64,000 nt of DNA from Caulobacter sp. (GTDB taxonomy: Bacteria; Pseudomonadota; Alphaproteobacteria; Caulobacterales; Caulobacteraceae), in assembly GCA_017745235.1 (NCBI GenBank), contig JAGHZU010000006.1, positions 62,001 to 126,000 of the forward strand, in the 5' to 3' direction. Numbering within the stretch: position 1 is the stretch's first letter; each line of letters opens with the position of its first letter. Of the stretch, positions 1 to 11,126 are shown piece after piece. A model generated the notes under the pieces. The model searched no databases. It was not told where the DNA came from and worked only from the letters and a program-made list of their open reading frames with translations. The translations under genes were made by a program, and so were the position numbers.

Positions 1-1
1 A

Positions 2-1531
2 ATCGCCGTTGTGCCCGAGATCGAGATGCCCGGTCACGCCCTGGCCCCGCTGGTGGCCTATCCGCAGTTCGGCATGACCAAGAGCCCGCCGCGCGCCAAC
101 ATGGGCGACTGGGGCGTGTTCCCCTACCTCTACAGGCCCAGCGAGGAGACCTTCGGCTTCCTCAACGACGTGCTGGACGAGGTGATGGACATCTTCCCCT
201 CGGAATACATCCACGTGGGCGGCGACGAGGCGGTCAAGGACCAGTGGAAGGCCAGTCCCGAGGTCCAGGACCAGATCAAGGCCCTGGGCGTGAAGGACGA
301 GCACGGCCTGCAGAGCTGGTTCATCCAGCGCGCCGAAAAGCACATCAACGCCCGCGGCCGCCGGATGATCGGCTGGGACGAGATCCTGGAGGGCGGCCTG
401 GCCCCGAACGCCACGGTCATGTCCTGGCGCGGGGTCGAGGGCGCGGTCGCCGCCGCCTCGCAAGGCCACGACGCGGTGCTGGCGCCAGACAGCACCCTCT
501 ACATGGACCGCCGCCAGAGCGCCTCGCCCGACGAGCCGCCCGGCCGCATCAAGATCGTCACCCTCAAGGACGTCTACGAGTTCGACGCCGCCCCGGCCGC
601 CCTGACGCCGGCCCAGCGCGCCCACATCCTGGGCCTGCAGGCCAACTCGTTCACCGAGCACATGCGCACCGACGAGCGGTTGGAGAAGATGACCTTCCCG
701 CGCCTGATCGCGGTGGCCGAGAACGGCTGGACGCCGATCGAGCATCACGACTGGGACAGTTTCGTGAGCCGGCTGCCGGCCCAGGGCGCCAGGCTGGACG
801 TGCTGGGCGTGGCCCAGGACACCGTCCCCTACGAGCCCCAGGCCACCCTTCGTCCGACGGCTGACGGCAAGGTCTCTGTGGCCCTCGCCTCGGGCCTTGG
901 GCTGGGCGAGATCCGCTACACCACCGACGGCAGGGCCCCGACCAAGGCCTCGCCGCTGTACGCGCAGGCCCTGGCGGCCACGCCCGGCTCGACGGTCCGG
1001 GCTCGGACGTTCCTGGGCCAGGCGCCCCTGGGGCGCGTGCGCGACTATCCGATCAGCCTGGCCGCGGCCAACACCCGCGTGAGCCAGCAGCTGGAGCTGT
1101 GCGGCGACGGCATCAACCTGTCGCTCGAGGACGACGCGCCGGTGAACGGGCCGCGCGCGGTGTTCGCGGTGAACCTGATGAACCCGTGCTGGGTGTGGAA
1201 GGGCGCGGACCTCTCGGCCGCCCTGACCCTGACCGCCCGCATCGGCCAGGTTCCCTTCAACTTCCAGATCGGCGCCGACCGCGAGAAGATCGCCCTGCGT
1301 CCCCCGGCCACGCCCGACGGCGAGCTGGAGGTGCGGCTGGACGACTGCGCGGGCGAGCGCATCGCCGCCCTTCCGCTGGGCGCGGCCGCGCGGGGCCCGG
1401 CCCTGGGAACGGTTTCGGGCCGCCTGCCCGCCAAGGGCGGCGTCCATGACCTGTGCCTGAGCTTTACAGCCCGGAGCGTCGAGCCGACCCTCGTGATCGA
1501 ACGGGTTTCGCTGGCTCCCGGCAAGAACTAG
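2..1531 (+). CDS. beta-N-acetylhexosaminidase, GH20 (5' end outside window)
   Basis: Exo-acting glycosidase that releases terminal GlcNAc or GalNAc from chito-oligosaccharides or muropeptides, probably in the periplasm. The first visible residues match the GH20 barrel (PEIEMPGHA), followed by HVGGDEAV, which carries the catalytic Asp-Glu pair of the substrate-assisted mechanism, then GWDEIL and the late barrel motif LQANSFTEHM. About 190 C-terminal residues form an accessory part with a chitobiase-like C-terminal segment (IRYTTDG). The frame is open to the window edge, so the true start and any signal peptide lie upstream. The following PTS genes start 19 bases later, which suggests that released GlcNAc is imported by them. 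Confidence 0.93.
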   Translation: MAVVPEIEMPGHALAPLVAYPQFGMTKSPPRANMGDWGVFPYLYRPSEETFGFLNDVLDEVMDIFPSEYIHVGGDEAVKDQWKASPEVQDQIKALGVKDEHGLQSWFIQRAEKHINARGRRMIGWDEILEGGLAPNATVMSWRGVEGAVAAASQGHDAVLAPDSTLYMDRRQSASPDEPPGRIKIVTLKDVYEFDAAPAALTPAQRAHILGLQANSFTEHMRTDERLEKMTFPRLIAVAENGWTPIEHHDWDSFVSRLPAQGARLDVLGVAQDTVPYEPQATLRPTADGKVSVALASGLGLGEIRYTTDGRAPTKASPLYAQALAATPGSTVRARTFLGQAPLGRVRDYPISLAAANTRVSQQLELCGDGINLSLEDDAPVNGPRAVFAVNLMNPCWVWKGADLSAALTLTARIGQVPFNFQIGADREKIALRPPATPDGELEVRLDDCAGERIAALPLGAAARGPALGTVSGRLPAKGGVHDLCLSFTARSVEPTLVIERVSLAPGKN

Positions 1532-1550
1532 AACCCAAGGAAGCGTCCCG

Positions 1551-4064
1551 GTGTCCAATCTCGTACTGTCCTCGCCGCTCAAGGGCTGGGTCGCCCCGCT
1601 CGACGAGACGCCCGACGCGGTGTTCGCCGAGCGCATGCTGGGCGACGGCCTGGCCATCGATCCGCTGGGCTCGACCCTGCATGCGCCCTGCGACGCGCGG
1701 GTGATCGCCGTGCACGGCACGCGCCACGCCGTGACGCTGCGCGCCGACAACGGCGCCGAGATCCTGATGCACGTGGGCCTGGAGACGGTGGGCCTGGGCG
1801 GCGAGGGCTTCGAGGTCCACGTCAAGGACGGCCAGGCGGTCAAGGCCGGCGACAGGCTGATCAGCTTCGACCTGGACCTGCTGGCCCAGCGCGCCAAGAG
1901 CCTGATCACCCCGGTGGTCATCACCAACGCCGACGCCTTCCAGATCGTGCGCCGCGAGCAGGACCACGCCGCCGCCGTGGGCGACTTCCTGATGGAGCTG
2001 GCCCCCGCCGGCGGCCAGGCCGCCGTGTCGCTGGTGGCCGAGGGCGAGGTGGCGCGCGAGCTGGTGGTGCCCCTGGCCCACGGCATCCACGCCCGTCCCG
2101 CCGCCCGCATCGCCGAGGCGGCCCGCAAGTTCGCCTCCGAGGTGGCCCTGGTGGCCGTCAACCGCCGCGCCAGCGCCAAGAGCCCGGTGGGCGTGATGTC
2201 GCTGGCCATCCGTCATGGCGACCGCATCAGCGTCGTGGCCGCCGGCCCCGACGCCGACTTCGCCGTCGAGGCCATCGCCGAACTGATCGAGGGCGGCATG
2301 GGCGAGAGCGCGGCCCTGCCGCCGACCGCCGCTCCGGCGGTGGTGGTCGAGGCCGTGCGCGCCGCCCCCCTGCCCAGCGAGCCGGGCCTGCTGCGCGGCG
2401 TGATGGCCGCTCCGGGCCTGGCGATCGGCCAGGCCGTGCGCTTCGTCTCTTCCGACATCGCCGTGGTCGAGGCCGGCTCCGGCGCGGCCGCCGAGCGCGC
2501 GGCGCTGGAGGGGGCCCTGGGCCATGTCCGCGCCCGCATCGAGAAGGCCGCCGCCAAGGGCGACACCGCCCGCAAGGCCATCCTGGGCGCCCACCTGGCG
2601 TTCCTGGAGGACCCGGAACTGACGGCCTCGGCCCACCGGCTGATCGCCGAGGGCAAGAGCGCGGGCTTCGCCTGGCGTCGCGCCGTGGGCGGCTATGTCG
2701 AAGCCCTGCGCGGCCTGGGCGACCGCCGTCTGGCCGAGCGCGTGGACGACCTGATCGACCTGGAGCGCCAGGTGCTGCGCGCCCTCAGCGGCGAGGAGGA
2801 CGACACGCGCGCCCTGCCGCCCGGCGCCATCCTGCTGGCCGACGAACTGCTGCCCTCGCAACTGATGGGCGTGGAGGCGGGCCAGGTGGCCGGCTTCTGC
2901 ACCGCCAAGGGAGGGCCGACCTCGCACGTGGCCATCCTGGCCGCCGCCATGGGCATTCCGGCCCTGGTCGCCGCCGGTCCCGGCGTGCTGGACGTGACCG
3001 AGGGCGCGGGCCTGATCCTGGACGCCGAGGCCGGAACCCTGCGCGTGGGTCCCGACGCCGCCCAGCTGGCCGCCGCCCAGACCGCTCTGGCCGCCCGCCA
3101 CGAGCGCAAGGCCGCCGCTAAGGCCGCCGCCCACCAGGAAAGCCGCACGGCCGACGGGACCCGCATCGAGGTGTTCGGCAACGTCGGCTCGCTGAACGAC
3201 GCCCTGGCCGCCGCCGCCAACGGCGCGGAGGGCTCGGGCCTGCTGCGCACCGAGTTCCTGTTCCTCGAGCGCGAGACCCCGCCCGACGAGGACGAGCAGG
3301 CCCGCCAGTACCAGGCCATCGCCTCGGCCCTGGACGGCCGTCCGCTGATCATCCGCACCCTGGACGTCGGCGGCGACAAGGCCGCGCCCTACCTGCCGAT
3401 CCCGGCGGAGGAGAACCCGGCCCTGGGCCTGCGCGGCGTGCGCGTCAGCCTGTGGCGTCCGCACCTGCTGAAGACCCAGCTGCGCGCCATCCTGCGGGTG
3501 AAGCCGCTGGGCCAGTGCAAGATCATGGTCCCGATGATCGCCTCGGTCGAGGAGCTGCGGGCCGTGCGCGCCCTGCTGGACGAGACCAAGCGCGAGATGG
3601 GGATCAGCGAGCGGATCGAGCTGGGCGTGATGATCGAGACGCCCGCCGCCGCCGTCACCGCCGACCTGCTGGCCGCCGAGGCCGACTTCCTGTCGGTGGG
3701 CACCAACGACCTGACCCAGTACGTGCTGGCCATGGACCGGGGCAATCCCGAGCTGGCCGCCCGCATCGACGCCCTGCACCCCGCCGTGCTGCGGATGATC
3801 GCCCAGACCTGCGCGGGCGCGGCCAAGCACCATCGCTGGGTCGGCGTCTGCGGCGGCCTGGCGTCCGACCTCGTGGCCGTGCCCGTGCTGCTGGGCCTGG
3901 GCGTGACCGAGCTTTCGGCCACCGCCGCCACCGTGCCGGAGGTCAAGGCCCTGGTCCGCTCGCTGAAGCTGGACGATTGCCAGGCCCTGGCCCGCCGCGT
4001 GCTGGACCAGGCCTCGCCCGAGGCCGTCCGCGAGATCTGCAAGGCCTTCCAGGCTGGAGCTTAA
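1551..4064 (+). CDS. PTS EIIA-HPr-EI fusion (multiphosphoryl transfer protein)
   Basis: Cytoplasmic 837-residue protein that takes phosphate from PEP and passes it to the sugar permease. EIIA of the glucose/GlcNAc type spans about 1-150, with H59 and phospho-accepting H74 in ILMHVGLETV, 15 residues apart as in Crr. HPr spans about 165-250, with active H180 in HGIHARPA and a Ser-46-like S211. Enzyme I follows from about 280, with phospho-His H459 in GGPTSHVAIL, the PEP-site motifs LLRTEFLF and DVGGDKA, and C767 in VCGG. The start is GTG with AAGGA about ten bases upstream. The next gene begins at once, so the two are co-transcribed. General EI and HPr are built in, making this a self-contained PTS. 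Confidence 0.95.
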   Translation: MSNLVLSSPLKGWVAPLDETPDAVFAERMLGDGLAIDPLGSTLHAPCDARVIAVHGTRHAVTLRADNGAEILMHVGLETVGLGGEGFEVHVKDGQAVKAGDRLISFDLDLLAQRAKSLITPVVITNADAFQIVRREQDHAAAVGDFLMELAPAGGQAAVSLVAEGEVARELVVPLAHGIHARPAARIAEAARKFASEVALVAVNRRASAKSPVGVMSLAIRHGDRISVVAAGPDADFAVEAIAELIEGGMGESAALPPTAAPAVVVEAVRAAPLPSEPGLLRGVMAAPGLAIGQAVRFVSSDIAVVEAGSGAAAERAALEGALGHVRARIEKAAAKGDTARKAILGAHLAFLEDPELTASAHRLIAEGKSAGFAWRRAVGGYVEALRGLGDRRLAERVDDLIDLERQVLRALSGEEDDTRALPPGAILLADELLPSQLMGVEAGQVAGFCTAKGGPTSHVAILAAAMGIPALVAAGPGVLDVTEGAGLILDAEAGTLRVGPDAAQLAAAQTALAARHERKAAAKAAAHQESRTADGTRIEVFGNVGSLNDALAAAANGAEGSGLLRTEFLFLERETPPDEDEQARQYQAIASALDGRPLIIRTLDVGGDKAAPYLPIPAEENPALGLRGVRVSLWRPHLLKTQLRAILRVKPLGQCKIMVPMIASVEELRAVRALLDETKREMGISERIELGVMIETPAAAVTADLLAAEADFLSVGTNDLTQYVLAMDRGNPELAARIDALHPAVLRMIAQTCAGAAKHHRWVGVCGGLASDLVAVPVLLGLGVTELSATAATVPEVKALVRSLKLDDCQALARRVLDQASPEAVREICKAFQAGA

Positions 4065-4067
4065 GTG

Positions 4068-5828
4068 ATGAAGTCCCCGCTCGAATTCCTCCAGCCCCTG
4101 GGCCGCGCCCTGATGCTGCCCATCGCGGTCCTGCCGGTGGCGGGCCTGTTGCTGCGCCTGGGCCAGCCGGACCTTCTGAACATCGCCTTCGTGGCCACGG
4201 CCGGCGACGCGATCTTCTCCAACCTCGGCCTGCTGTTCGCCATCGGCGTGGCCGTGGGCTTCGCCAAGGAGAACAACGGCGCGGCGGGCCTGGCCGGGGT
4301 GGTGTGCTTCCTGATCGCCACCGAGGGCGCCAAGGCCCTGCTGCACGTGCCGGCCGACGTGGCCGCCGGCCTGCCCGAGGCCCAGGCGGCCTTGGCGGCG
4401 GCGGCCTACAAGGCCAAGGCCCTGGCCAAGCTGGGGGTGCCGATCGGCATCGCCTCGGGCCTGGTTGGCGGACTGTTCTACAACCGCTTCTCGACCTTCA
4501 AGCTGCCGGAATACCTGGCCTTCTTCAGCGGCCGGCGCTTCGTGCCGATCATCAGCGGCCTGGCCGGCCTGCTGATCGCCCTGCTGGTGGGCTTCGGCTA
4601 TGACAGCATCAACGGCGCGGTGGATGGCGCCAGCCGGGCCATCGTCGGTTCGGGCGAGCTGGGCCTGCTGGTCTATGGCTTCCTGAACCGGATCCTGATC
4701 GTCACCGGCCTGCACCACATCCTCAACAACATCGCCTGGTTCGTGATCGGCGACTATCACGGCGCCACGGGCGACCTGCGCCGGTTCTTCGCCGGCGACC
4801 CGGCGGCCGGCGGCTTCATGAGCGGCTTCTTCCCGGTGATGATGTTCGGCCTGCCCGCCGCCTGCCTGGCCATGTACCACACCGCCCGGCCCGAGAAGAA
4901 AAAGGCGGTCGGCGGCATGCTGACCTCACTGGCCCTGACCTCGTTCCTGACCGGCGTGACCGAGCCGATCGAGTTCAGCTTCATGTTCCTGGCCCCGCTG
5001 CTCTACGCCGTGCACGCGGCGCTGACGGGCGTGGCCATGGCGCTGATGAACGCCCTGGACATCAAGCTGGGCTTCACCTTCTCGGCCGGCCTGTTCGACT
5101 ATGTGCTGAACTACGGCAAGGCCACCCACCCGCTGTGGCTGCTGCCGCTGGGCCTGGCCTATGCCGGGATCTATTACGGCCTCTTCCGCTTCATCATCGT
5201 CAAGTTCGACCTGAAGACCCCGGGGCGCGAGGCCGACGAGGTCGCCGCCGCCGAAACCGTCGCCACCGGCGGCGGCCGCGGGGCCGACTTCGTCCAGGCC
5301 CTGGGCGGGGCGGGCAACCTGACCACGGTCGACGCCTGCACCACCCGCCTGCGCCTGATCGTCGCCGACCAGGCCGCCGTCAACGAGCCGGCCCTGAAGG
5401 CCCTGGGCGCGCGCGGTTTCGTGCGGCCGTCCGACAAGGCGCTGCAGATCGTGCTGGGCCCGATCGCCGACGAGGTGGCCGGGGAGATCCGCGCGGCGAT
5501 GGGCGGGGCTCCGGCCCCGGCCAAGACCGCCGTGTCGCCCGCCGCTCCAATCGCCAAGCCGGTCTCGGCCCTGCCCACCGCCGCCGACGACAGCCGGGCC
5601 GAAGCCCTGGTCGGCGCCCTGGGCGGCTCGGCCAATGTCGAGGCCGTGGGCGCCTGCTCCAGCCGCCTGCGCCTGGTGGTCCGCGACAGCGGCCGCGTGG
5701 ACGAGGCGGCCCTGGAGGCCCTGGGCGCGCGCGGCGTGGTCCGCGTGGGCGAGCGTTCGGTGCACGTGGTGCTGGGCCCCGACGCCGAGCGTGTGGGCGA
5801 AGCCGTGCGCTGCCTGTTGCCGGCCTAG
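4068..5828 (+). CDS. nagE: PTS GlcNAc-type EIICB permease with two tandem EIIB domains
   Basis: Inner-membrane permease that imports and phosphorylates N-acetylglucosamine (specificity inferred from family and the neighbouring hexosaminidase). EIIC occupies about residues 1-385 with roughly ten hydrophobic segments and the signature GVTEPIEF. Two EIIB domains follow, each with its own phospho-cysteine: C424 in VDACTTRLR and C530 in VGACSSRLR, numbered from the ATG. They are joined by an Ala/Pro linker. No EIIA is attached; EIIA sits in the preceding fusion protein. A GTG directly before the ATG is an alternative start. The usual family member has one EIIB, or one EIIB plus EIIA, so the duplication is odd. 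Confidence 0.92.
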   Translation: MKSPLEFLQPLGRALMLPIAVLPVAGLLLRLGQPDLLNIAFVATAGDAIFSNLGLLFAIGVAVGFAKENNGAAGLAGVVCFLIATEGAKALLHVPADVAAGLPEAQAALAAAAYKAKALAKLGVPIGIASGLVGGLFYNRFSTFKLPEYLAFFSGRRFVPIISGLAGLLIALLVGFGYDSINGAVDGASRAIVGSGELGLLVYGFLNRILIVTGLHHILNNIAWFVIGDYHGATGDLRRFFAGDPAAGGFMSGFFPVMMFGLPAACLAMYHTARPEKKKAVGGMLTSLALTSFLTGVTEPIEFSFMFLAPLLYAVHAALTGVAMALMNALDIKLGFTFSAGLFDYVLNYGKATHPLWLLPLGLAYAGIYYGLFRFIIVKFDLKTPGREADEVAAAETVATGGGRGADFVQALGGAGNLTTVDACTTRLRLIVADQAAVNEPALKALGARGFVRPSDKALQIVLGPIADEVAGEIRAAMGGAPAPAKTAVSPAAPIAKPVSALPTAADDSRAEALVGALGGSANVEAVGACSSRLRLVVRDSGRVDEAALEALGARGVVRVGERSVHVVLGPDAERVGEAVRCLLPA

Positions 5829-5836
5829 GACTTGCG

Positions 5837-5863
5837 CGGGGGCGCGCTGGAGCGCGCGTCCCC
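5837..5863 (+). terminator. GC-rich hairpin after the PTS operon
   Basis: GGGGGCGCGC and GCGCGCGTCCCC can pair around a TGGA loop eight bases past the permease stop. There is no T-run, so it may be a rho-dependent end or an mRNA-stabilising stem rather than an intrinsic terminator. Confidence 0.35.
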
Positions 5864-5895
5864 GGTCTCCCTGGAGGGGGGCGAAGCCGGCCGAT

Positions 5896-5929
5896 TTGAC
5901 AGGCCCGGCTTACTGCCTATGATATAGGC
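5896..5929 (+). promoter_or_regulatory. near-consensus sigma-70 promoter with palindrome over the -10
   Basis: TTGACA at 5896-5901 and TATGAT at 5918-5923 are separated by 16 bases. The -10 lies inside a perfect inverted repeat, GCCTAT-GAT-ATAGGC (5915-5929), which is well placed for a repressor to block RNA polymerase. The predicted transcription start is about 5930. It drives the micro-ORF at 5933 and probably the rnk-like gene pair downstream. Confidence 0.6.
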
Positions 5930-5932
5930 ACC

Positions 5933-5998
5933 ATGTATCGCATCGAATTCTTCAATCGCGAACAGTATCGGGCGGGCCACCTCCACGCAGGAGCCTAG
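5933..5998 (+). CDS. candidate leaderless 21-residue micro-ORF
   Basis: ATG at 5933 lies about three bases after the predicted transcription start, and no Shine-Dalgarno sequence could precede it, so translation would be leaderless, which is common in Caulobacter. The peptide begins MYRIEFFNREQY, ends HLHAGA, and has no membrane segment. Its stop codon TAG shares its last base with the first base of a perfect 10-bp stem. It could be a leader peptide whose translation affects that hairpin, a small functional protein, or chance. It has no amino-acid run of the type used in classical attenuation. Confidence 0.35.
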   Translation: MYRIEFFNREQYRAGHLHAGA

Positions 5999-6037
5999 TC
6001 CCGGACCCTCTAGGCGTGTGAACGTCGGGTCCGGGAC
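5998..6037 (+). promoter_or_regulatory. perfect 10-bp hairpin in the rnk leader
   Basis: GTCCCGGACC (5998-6007) pairs exactly with GGTCCGGGAC (6028-6037) around a 20-base loop. It begins at the stop codon of the micro-ORF. No T-run follows, which argues against a simple intrinsic terminator. A second perfect 7-bp stem, TTCGAGC/GCTCGAA with loop TGAC, lies at 6071-6088. Together they give a structured leader of about 300 bases before the next gene. Confidence 0.45.
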
Positions 6038-6229
6038 GAAAATCAATCGCGCAATTTAGTTCGCGACGACTTCGAGCTGACGCTCGAATGCGAATTCGTG
6101 CGCCCACCTTTCTTTTCAATTCCAGCCGTCTACCGCGCGAGCGGAGATCGCGCCGTCATGTCCGCGGACCGGGTCCGCAGGCCGGCGCGAACCCACGAGC
6201 ATGGGGACGGCCCCTTCACGGAGGCAGTC

Positions 6230-6643
6230 ATGCCCACCTTGACCCCCGAACGGAGCGCGACGCGCGCCCGCTCGACCATCCGCATCCATGCGGCCGACTA
6301 TGAGACCCTGTCGGACCTGATCGTCCCGACCGCCGAGCCTACCCCGGGCATGCGCCTGCTGGCCGCCGAGCTGGAGCGCGCCACGGTGCTGGACGGCCCC
6401 AGCCGCGCCGAGTTCGTGCGCCTGGGCTCGGTCGTCGACTACGAAGACCTGGGCAGCGGCCGCGTGCGCACCGTGCGCGTGAGCCTGCCGCGCGAGGCCA
6501 GCATCGACGACGGCAGCATCTCGGTGCTGGCGCCGATCGGCGCGGCCCTGATCGGCCTGTCGCCCGGCCAGAGCTTCGGCTGGCGCGACGAGAACGGCCG
6601 CGAGCGGGCGATCCGCGTGCTGGCGGTGCGCAGCCATGGGTGA
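6230..6643 (+). CDS. Rnk/GreA C-terminal-domain protein (nucleoside diphosphate kinase regulator-like)
   Basis: 137-residue protein with a C-terminal GreA/Rnk fold: VLAPIGAALIGLSPGQSF followed by a strand-rich end matches the FKBP-like domain with which Rnk and GreA-type factors contact RNA polymerase. Rnk proteins bind polymerase but lack the acidic coiled-coil tip for transcript cleavage. The long N-terminal coiled coil of GreA is absent here too. ATG 6230 was chosen because GGAGG lies five bases upstream; in-frame starts further upstream lack a ribosome site. It overlaps the next gene by eight bases, so the two are translationally coupled. Its leader carries a strong promoter and hairpins. 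Confidence 0.8.
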   Translation: MPTLTPERSATRARSTIRIHAADYETLSDLIVPTAEPTPGMRLLAAELERATVLDGPSRAEFVRLGSVVDYEDLGSGRVRTVRVSLPREASIDDGSISVLAPIGAALIGLSPGQSFGWRDENGRERAIRVLAVRSHG

Positions 6644-7301
6644 GGCCTTGTCCATCGGGCTCCAGAGCCCCCTGCACGGACACGGGGTGGCCACGGCCGC
6701 CGCGGCCGCCCTGCTGGCCGCCGCGGAGTCGGTGCGCGAACTGTCGCTGCGCCACCCTCCCGACCGCGTGTCGGCGTGCCTAAGCCTTCACGCCGAGCAG
6801 ATGGCGTCCTCGCCCCTGGCCCGCGACCAGCTGCTGTGCCGGGCCCTGGAGGCCGCCGGGCTGGACATCGCCGCCGGCTGCGAGCCCCTGGCCCAGTGGC
6901 CGCTGTTCTTCTCGCGCCGCACGACCCCGACCGAGGCCGCCCGGGCGGGCGTGCGCGAATGGGTCTTCGCCCAAGCGGGCGACGGGCTGGGCGAGGGCTG
7001 GGACGTGGCCCGTGCGGTCGAGGCCCGGCTGGTCCAGGAGCGTGGCGACGCCTTCGAGGCCGCCCGCGACCAGGACGAGCGCCTGGGCTTCGAGGCCTGG
7101 CTGCAGATGGCGCTGTGGGACGACCCGCGCATCGCGGCCACCGCAGAGATCCGCCGGCTGATGCGGGCGGGCGGCGTCCGCCTGTCCGAGCGCCTGCGCG
7201 GCGAGCGTCCGATGTCCGGCGCCGAGCACGCCCTGCGGCTGCTTTCGCGCCTGCTGGGCCCCAAGACGGCCTCGCGCGACCGGGGCGAGGCGTCGTCGTA
7301 A
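6636..7301 (+). CDS. hypothetical protein, coupled to rnk-like gene
   Basis: A 221-residue soluble, Ala/Leu/Arg-rich, probably all-helical protein that I do not recognise. It has no signal peptide or membrane segment. Its ATG lies inside the end of the rnk-like gene, so the two should be made together, and it may be a partner in the same polymerase- or stress-linked role; that is inference from coupling only. The middle contains a run of Trp-bearing helices (GFEAWLQMALWDDP). No catalytic motif is evident. Confidence 0.7.
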   Translation: MGEALSIGLQSPLHGHGVATAAAAALLAAAESVRELSLRHPPDRVSACLSLHAEQMASSPLARDQLLCRALEAAGLDIAAGCEPLAQWPLFFSRRTTPTEAARAGVREWVFAQAGDGLGEGWDVARAVEARLVQERGDAFEAARDQDERLGFEAWLQMALWDDPRIAATAEIRRLMRAGGVRLSERLRGERPMSGAEHALRLLSRLLGPKTASRDRGEASS

Positions 7302-7336
7302 TGCGTGTATGCGTGATCCGTAATGGCGGGTTGATG

Positions 7337-7385
7337 GGCGCTCATATTTAAATATTACGATCGCCAATATTTCGTATTGAGCGCC
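7337..7385 (+). promoter_or_regulatory. AT-rich palindromic region upstream of the sulfur cluster
   Basis: GGCGCTCA (7337-7344) and TGAGCGCC (7378-7385) form an exact inverted repeat. Inside it lies a perfect 12-bp AT palindrome, ATATTTAAATAT (7344-7355). The stretch is much more AT-rich than its surroundings and sits between the rnk-like pair and the dioxygenase gene. It looks like a regulator-binding and promoter region, perhaps for a LysR-type sulfur regulator, although no such regulator is encoded nearby. Confidence 0.45.
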
Positions 7386-7511
7386 AAGATATAGGATTAA
7401 GTCTAAAAGTTCTCAGAAATACTGGTTCGAACTCTCTGGTGATTTCTTTGCATGGTCGCGCCATCGGCTGCGCCCTCCGGCGCGCCGGATCTGGAAGCCA
7501 GCGAGGAAGCC

Positions 7512-8360
7512 ATGAGCGTCGACACCATCGTCCGCGAGATCGCGGGCCTCACCGTCGATCCGGTCAGCCCCACCATCGGGGCCGAGGTCGGCGGGTTGGA
7601 CCTGAGCCGGCCCTTGAGCCGCGAGCAGCGCGACGCGCTCAAGGCGCTGCTGCTGGACCGCAAGGTGCTGTTCTTCCGCGACCAGGACATCACCCGCGAC
7701 CAGCAACTGGCCTTCGCCGCCAACTTCGGCGAGGTCTACGCCCACCCGGTGGGCGGGGTGGACACCCATCGCGCGGTGCAGCCGATCTCGGCCGAAGCGC
7801 TGAAGAAATACGACATCCGCGAAAACCACTGGCACACCGACACCAGCTGGCGGATCAACCCGTCGTTCGGCGCGGTGCTGAAGGCCGTGCGGGTGCCCGA
7901 GGTCGGGGGCGACACGATCTGGGCCGACGGCGGCGCGATTTGGCGCGGCCTGCCCGAGGACCTGAAGGCCCGGATCGACGATCTCTACGTGATCCACGAC
8001 TACCAGGACGCCCTGAACCGCTCGGGCGAGCGCTATCCCCTGGTGGCGCACCCGGCGATCCGCACCCATCCGGAGACCGGCGAGGATATCTTCTGGATCA
8101 ATTTCAGCCTCAAGCCCCGGTTCGTCGACCTGGCGCCGGAGGAAAGCCGGACGCTGCTGGCGCGGCTCTATGACGAGGTCAAGAAGCCCGAATATCACGC
8201 CCGCTTCCGCTGGCGGCCCAACTCGGTGGCCCTGTGGGACAACCGCGCGGGCCTGCACTACGCCGTGCGGGACTATGGCGATTTTCCGCGCGTGATGGAG
8301 CGCGTGCTGATCGGCGGCGAGGACGTGCCGCACCGCGTGCGCAAGCCCGTCCAGGCCTGA
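7512..8360 (+). CDS. TauD/TfdA-family Fe(II)/2-oxoglutarate dioxygenase
   Basis: Cytoplasmic oxygenase that probably releases sulfite from a sulfonate or cleaves a sulfate ester, using 2-oxoglutarate and O2. Iron ligands are visible: H108 and D110 in NHWHTD and distal H249 in WDNRAGLHY, with the 2-oxoglutarate-binding arginine R260 in RVMERVLIGG. The length of 282 residues matches TauD. An in-frame ATG lies 60 bases upstream, but AGGA just before 7512 and the family N-terminus favour this start. It heads a cluster of organosulfur genes. Substrate (taurine, other alkanesulfonate or alkyl sulfate) cannot be told from sequence. Confidence 0.9.
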   Translation: MSVDTIVREIAGLTVDPVSPTIGAEVGGLDLSRPLSREQRDALKALLLDRKVLFFRDQDITRDQQLAFAANFGEVYAHPVGGVDTHRAVQPISAEALKKYDIRENHWHTDTSWRINPSFGAVLKAVRVPEVGGDTIWADGGAIWRGLPEDLKARIDDLYVIHDYQDALNRSGERYPLVAHPAIRTHPETGEDIFWINFSLKPRFVDLAPEESRTLLARLYDEVKKPEYHARFRWRPNSVALWDNRAGLHYAVRDYGDFPRVMERVLIGGEDVPHRVRKPVQA

Positions 8361-8365
8361 GCTCG

Positions 8366-8391
8366 GGCGTCCGGGGGCCGCGGACGCCTTT
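8366..8391 (+). terminator. hairpin after the dioxygenase gene
   Basis: GGCGTCCG and CGGACGCC pair perfectly around a seven-base loop and are followed by TTT. The hairpin begins five bases after the dioxygenase stop and may partly end or attenuate transcription before the receptor gene. Confidence 0.5.
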
Positions 8392-8414
8392 CCACCTTCC
8401 ACGACACAACACGA

Positions 8415-8436
8415 CGCCCGGCCGCCGAGCCGGGCG
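8415..8436 (+). promoter_or_regulatory. hairpin directly before the receptor ribosome site
   Basis: CGCCCGGC and GCCGGGCG form a perfect 8-bp stem with a six-base loop, ending where the G-rich ribosome site of the receptor starts. It could limit translation initiation from the unusual TTG codon. Confidence 0.35.
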
Positions 8437-8448
8437 CGGGGGACTGAC

Positions 8449-11115
<2,667 letters not shown>

Positions 11116-11126
11116 GGGAGGGCGCG

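Noticed and set aside
1464-4880. Very long open frame on the minus strand across the PTS genes
   Set aside because: It mirrors two clear PTS genes, has His/Gln/Gly-rich sequence without family motifs and is a GC-skew artefact.
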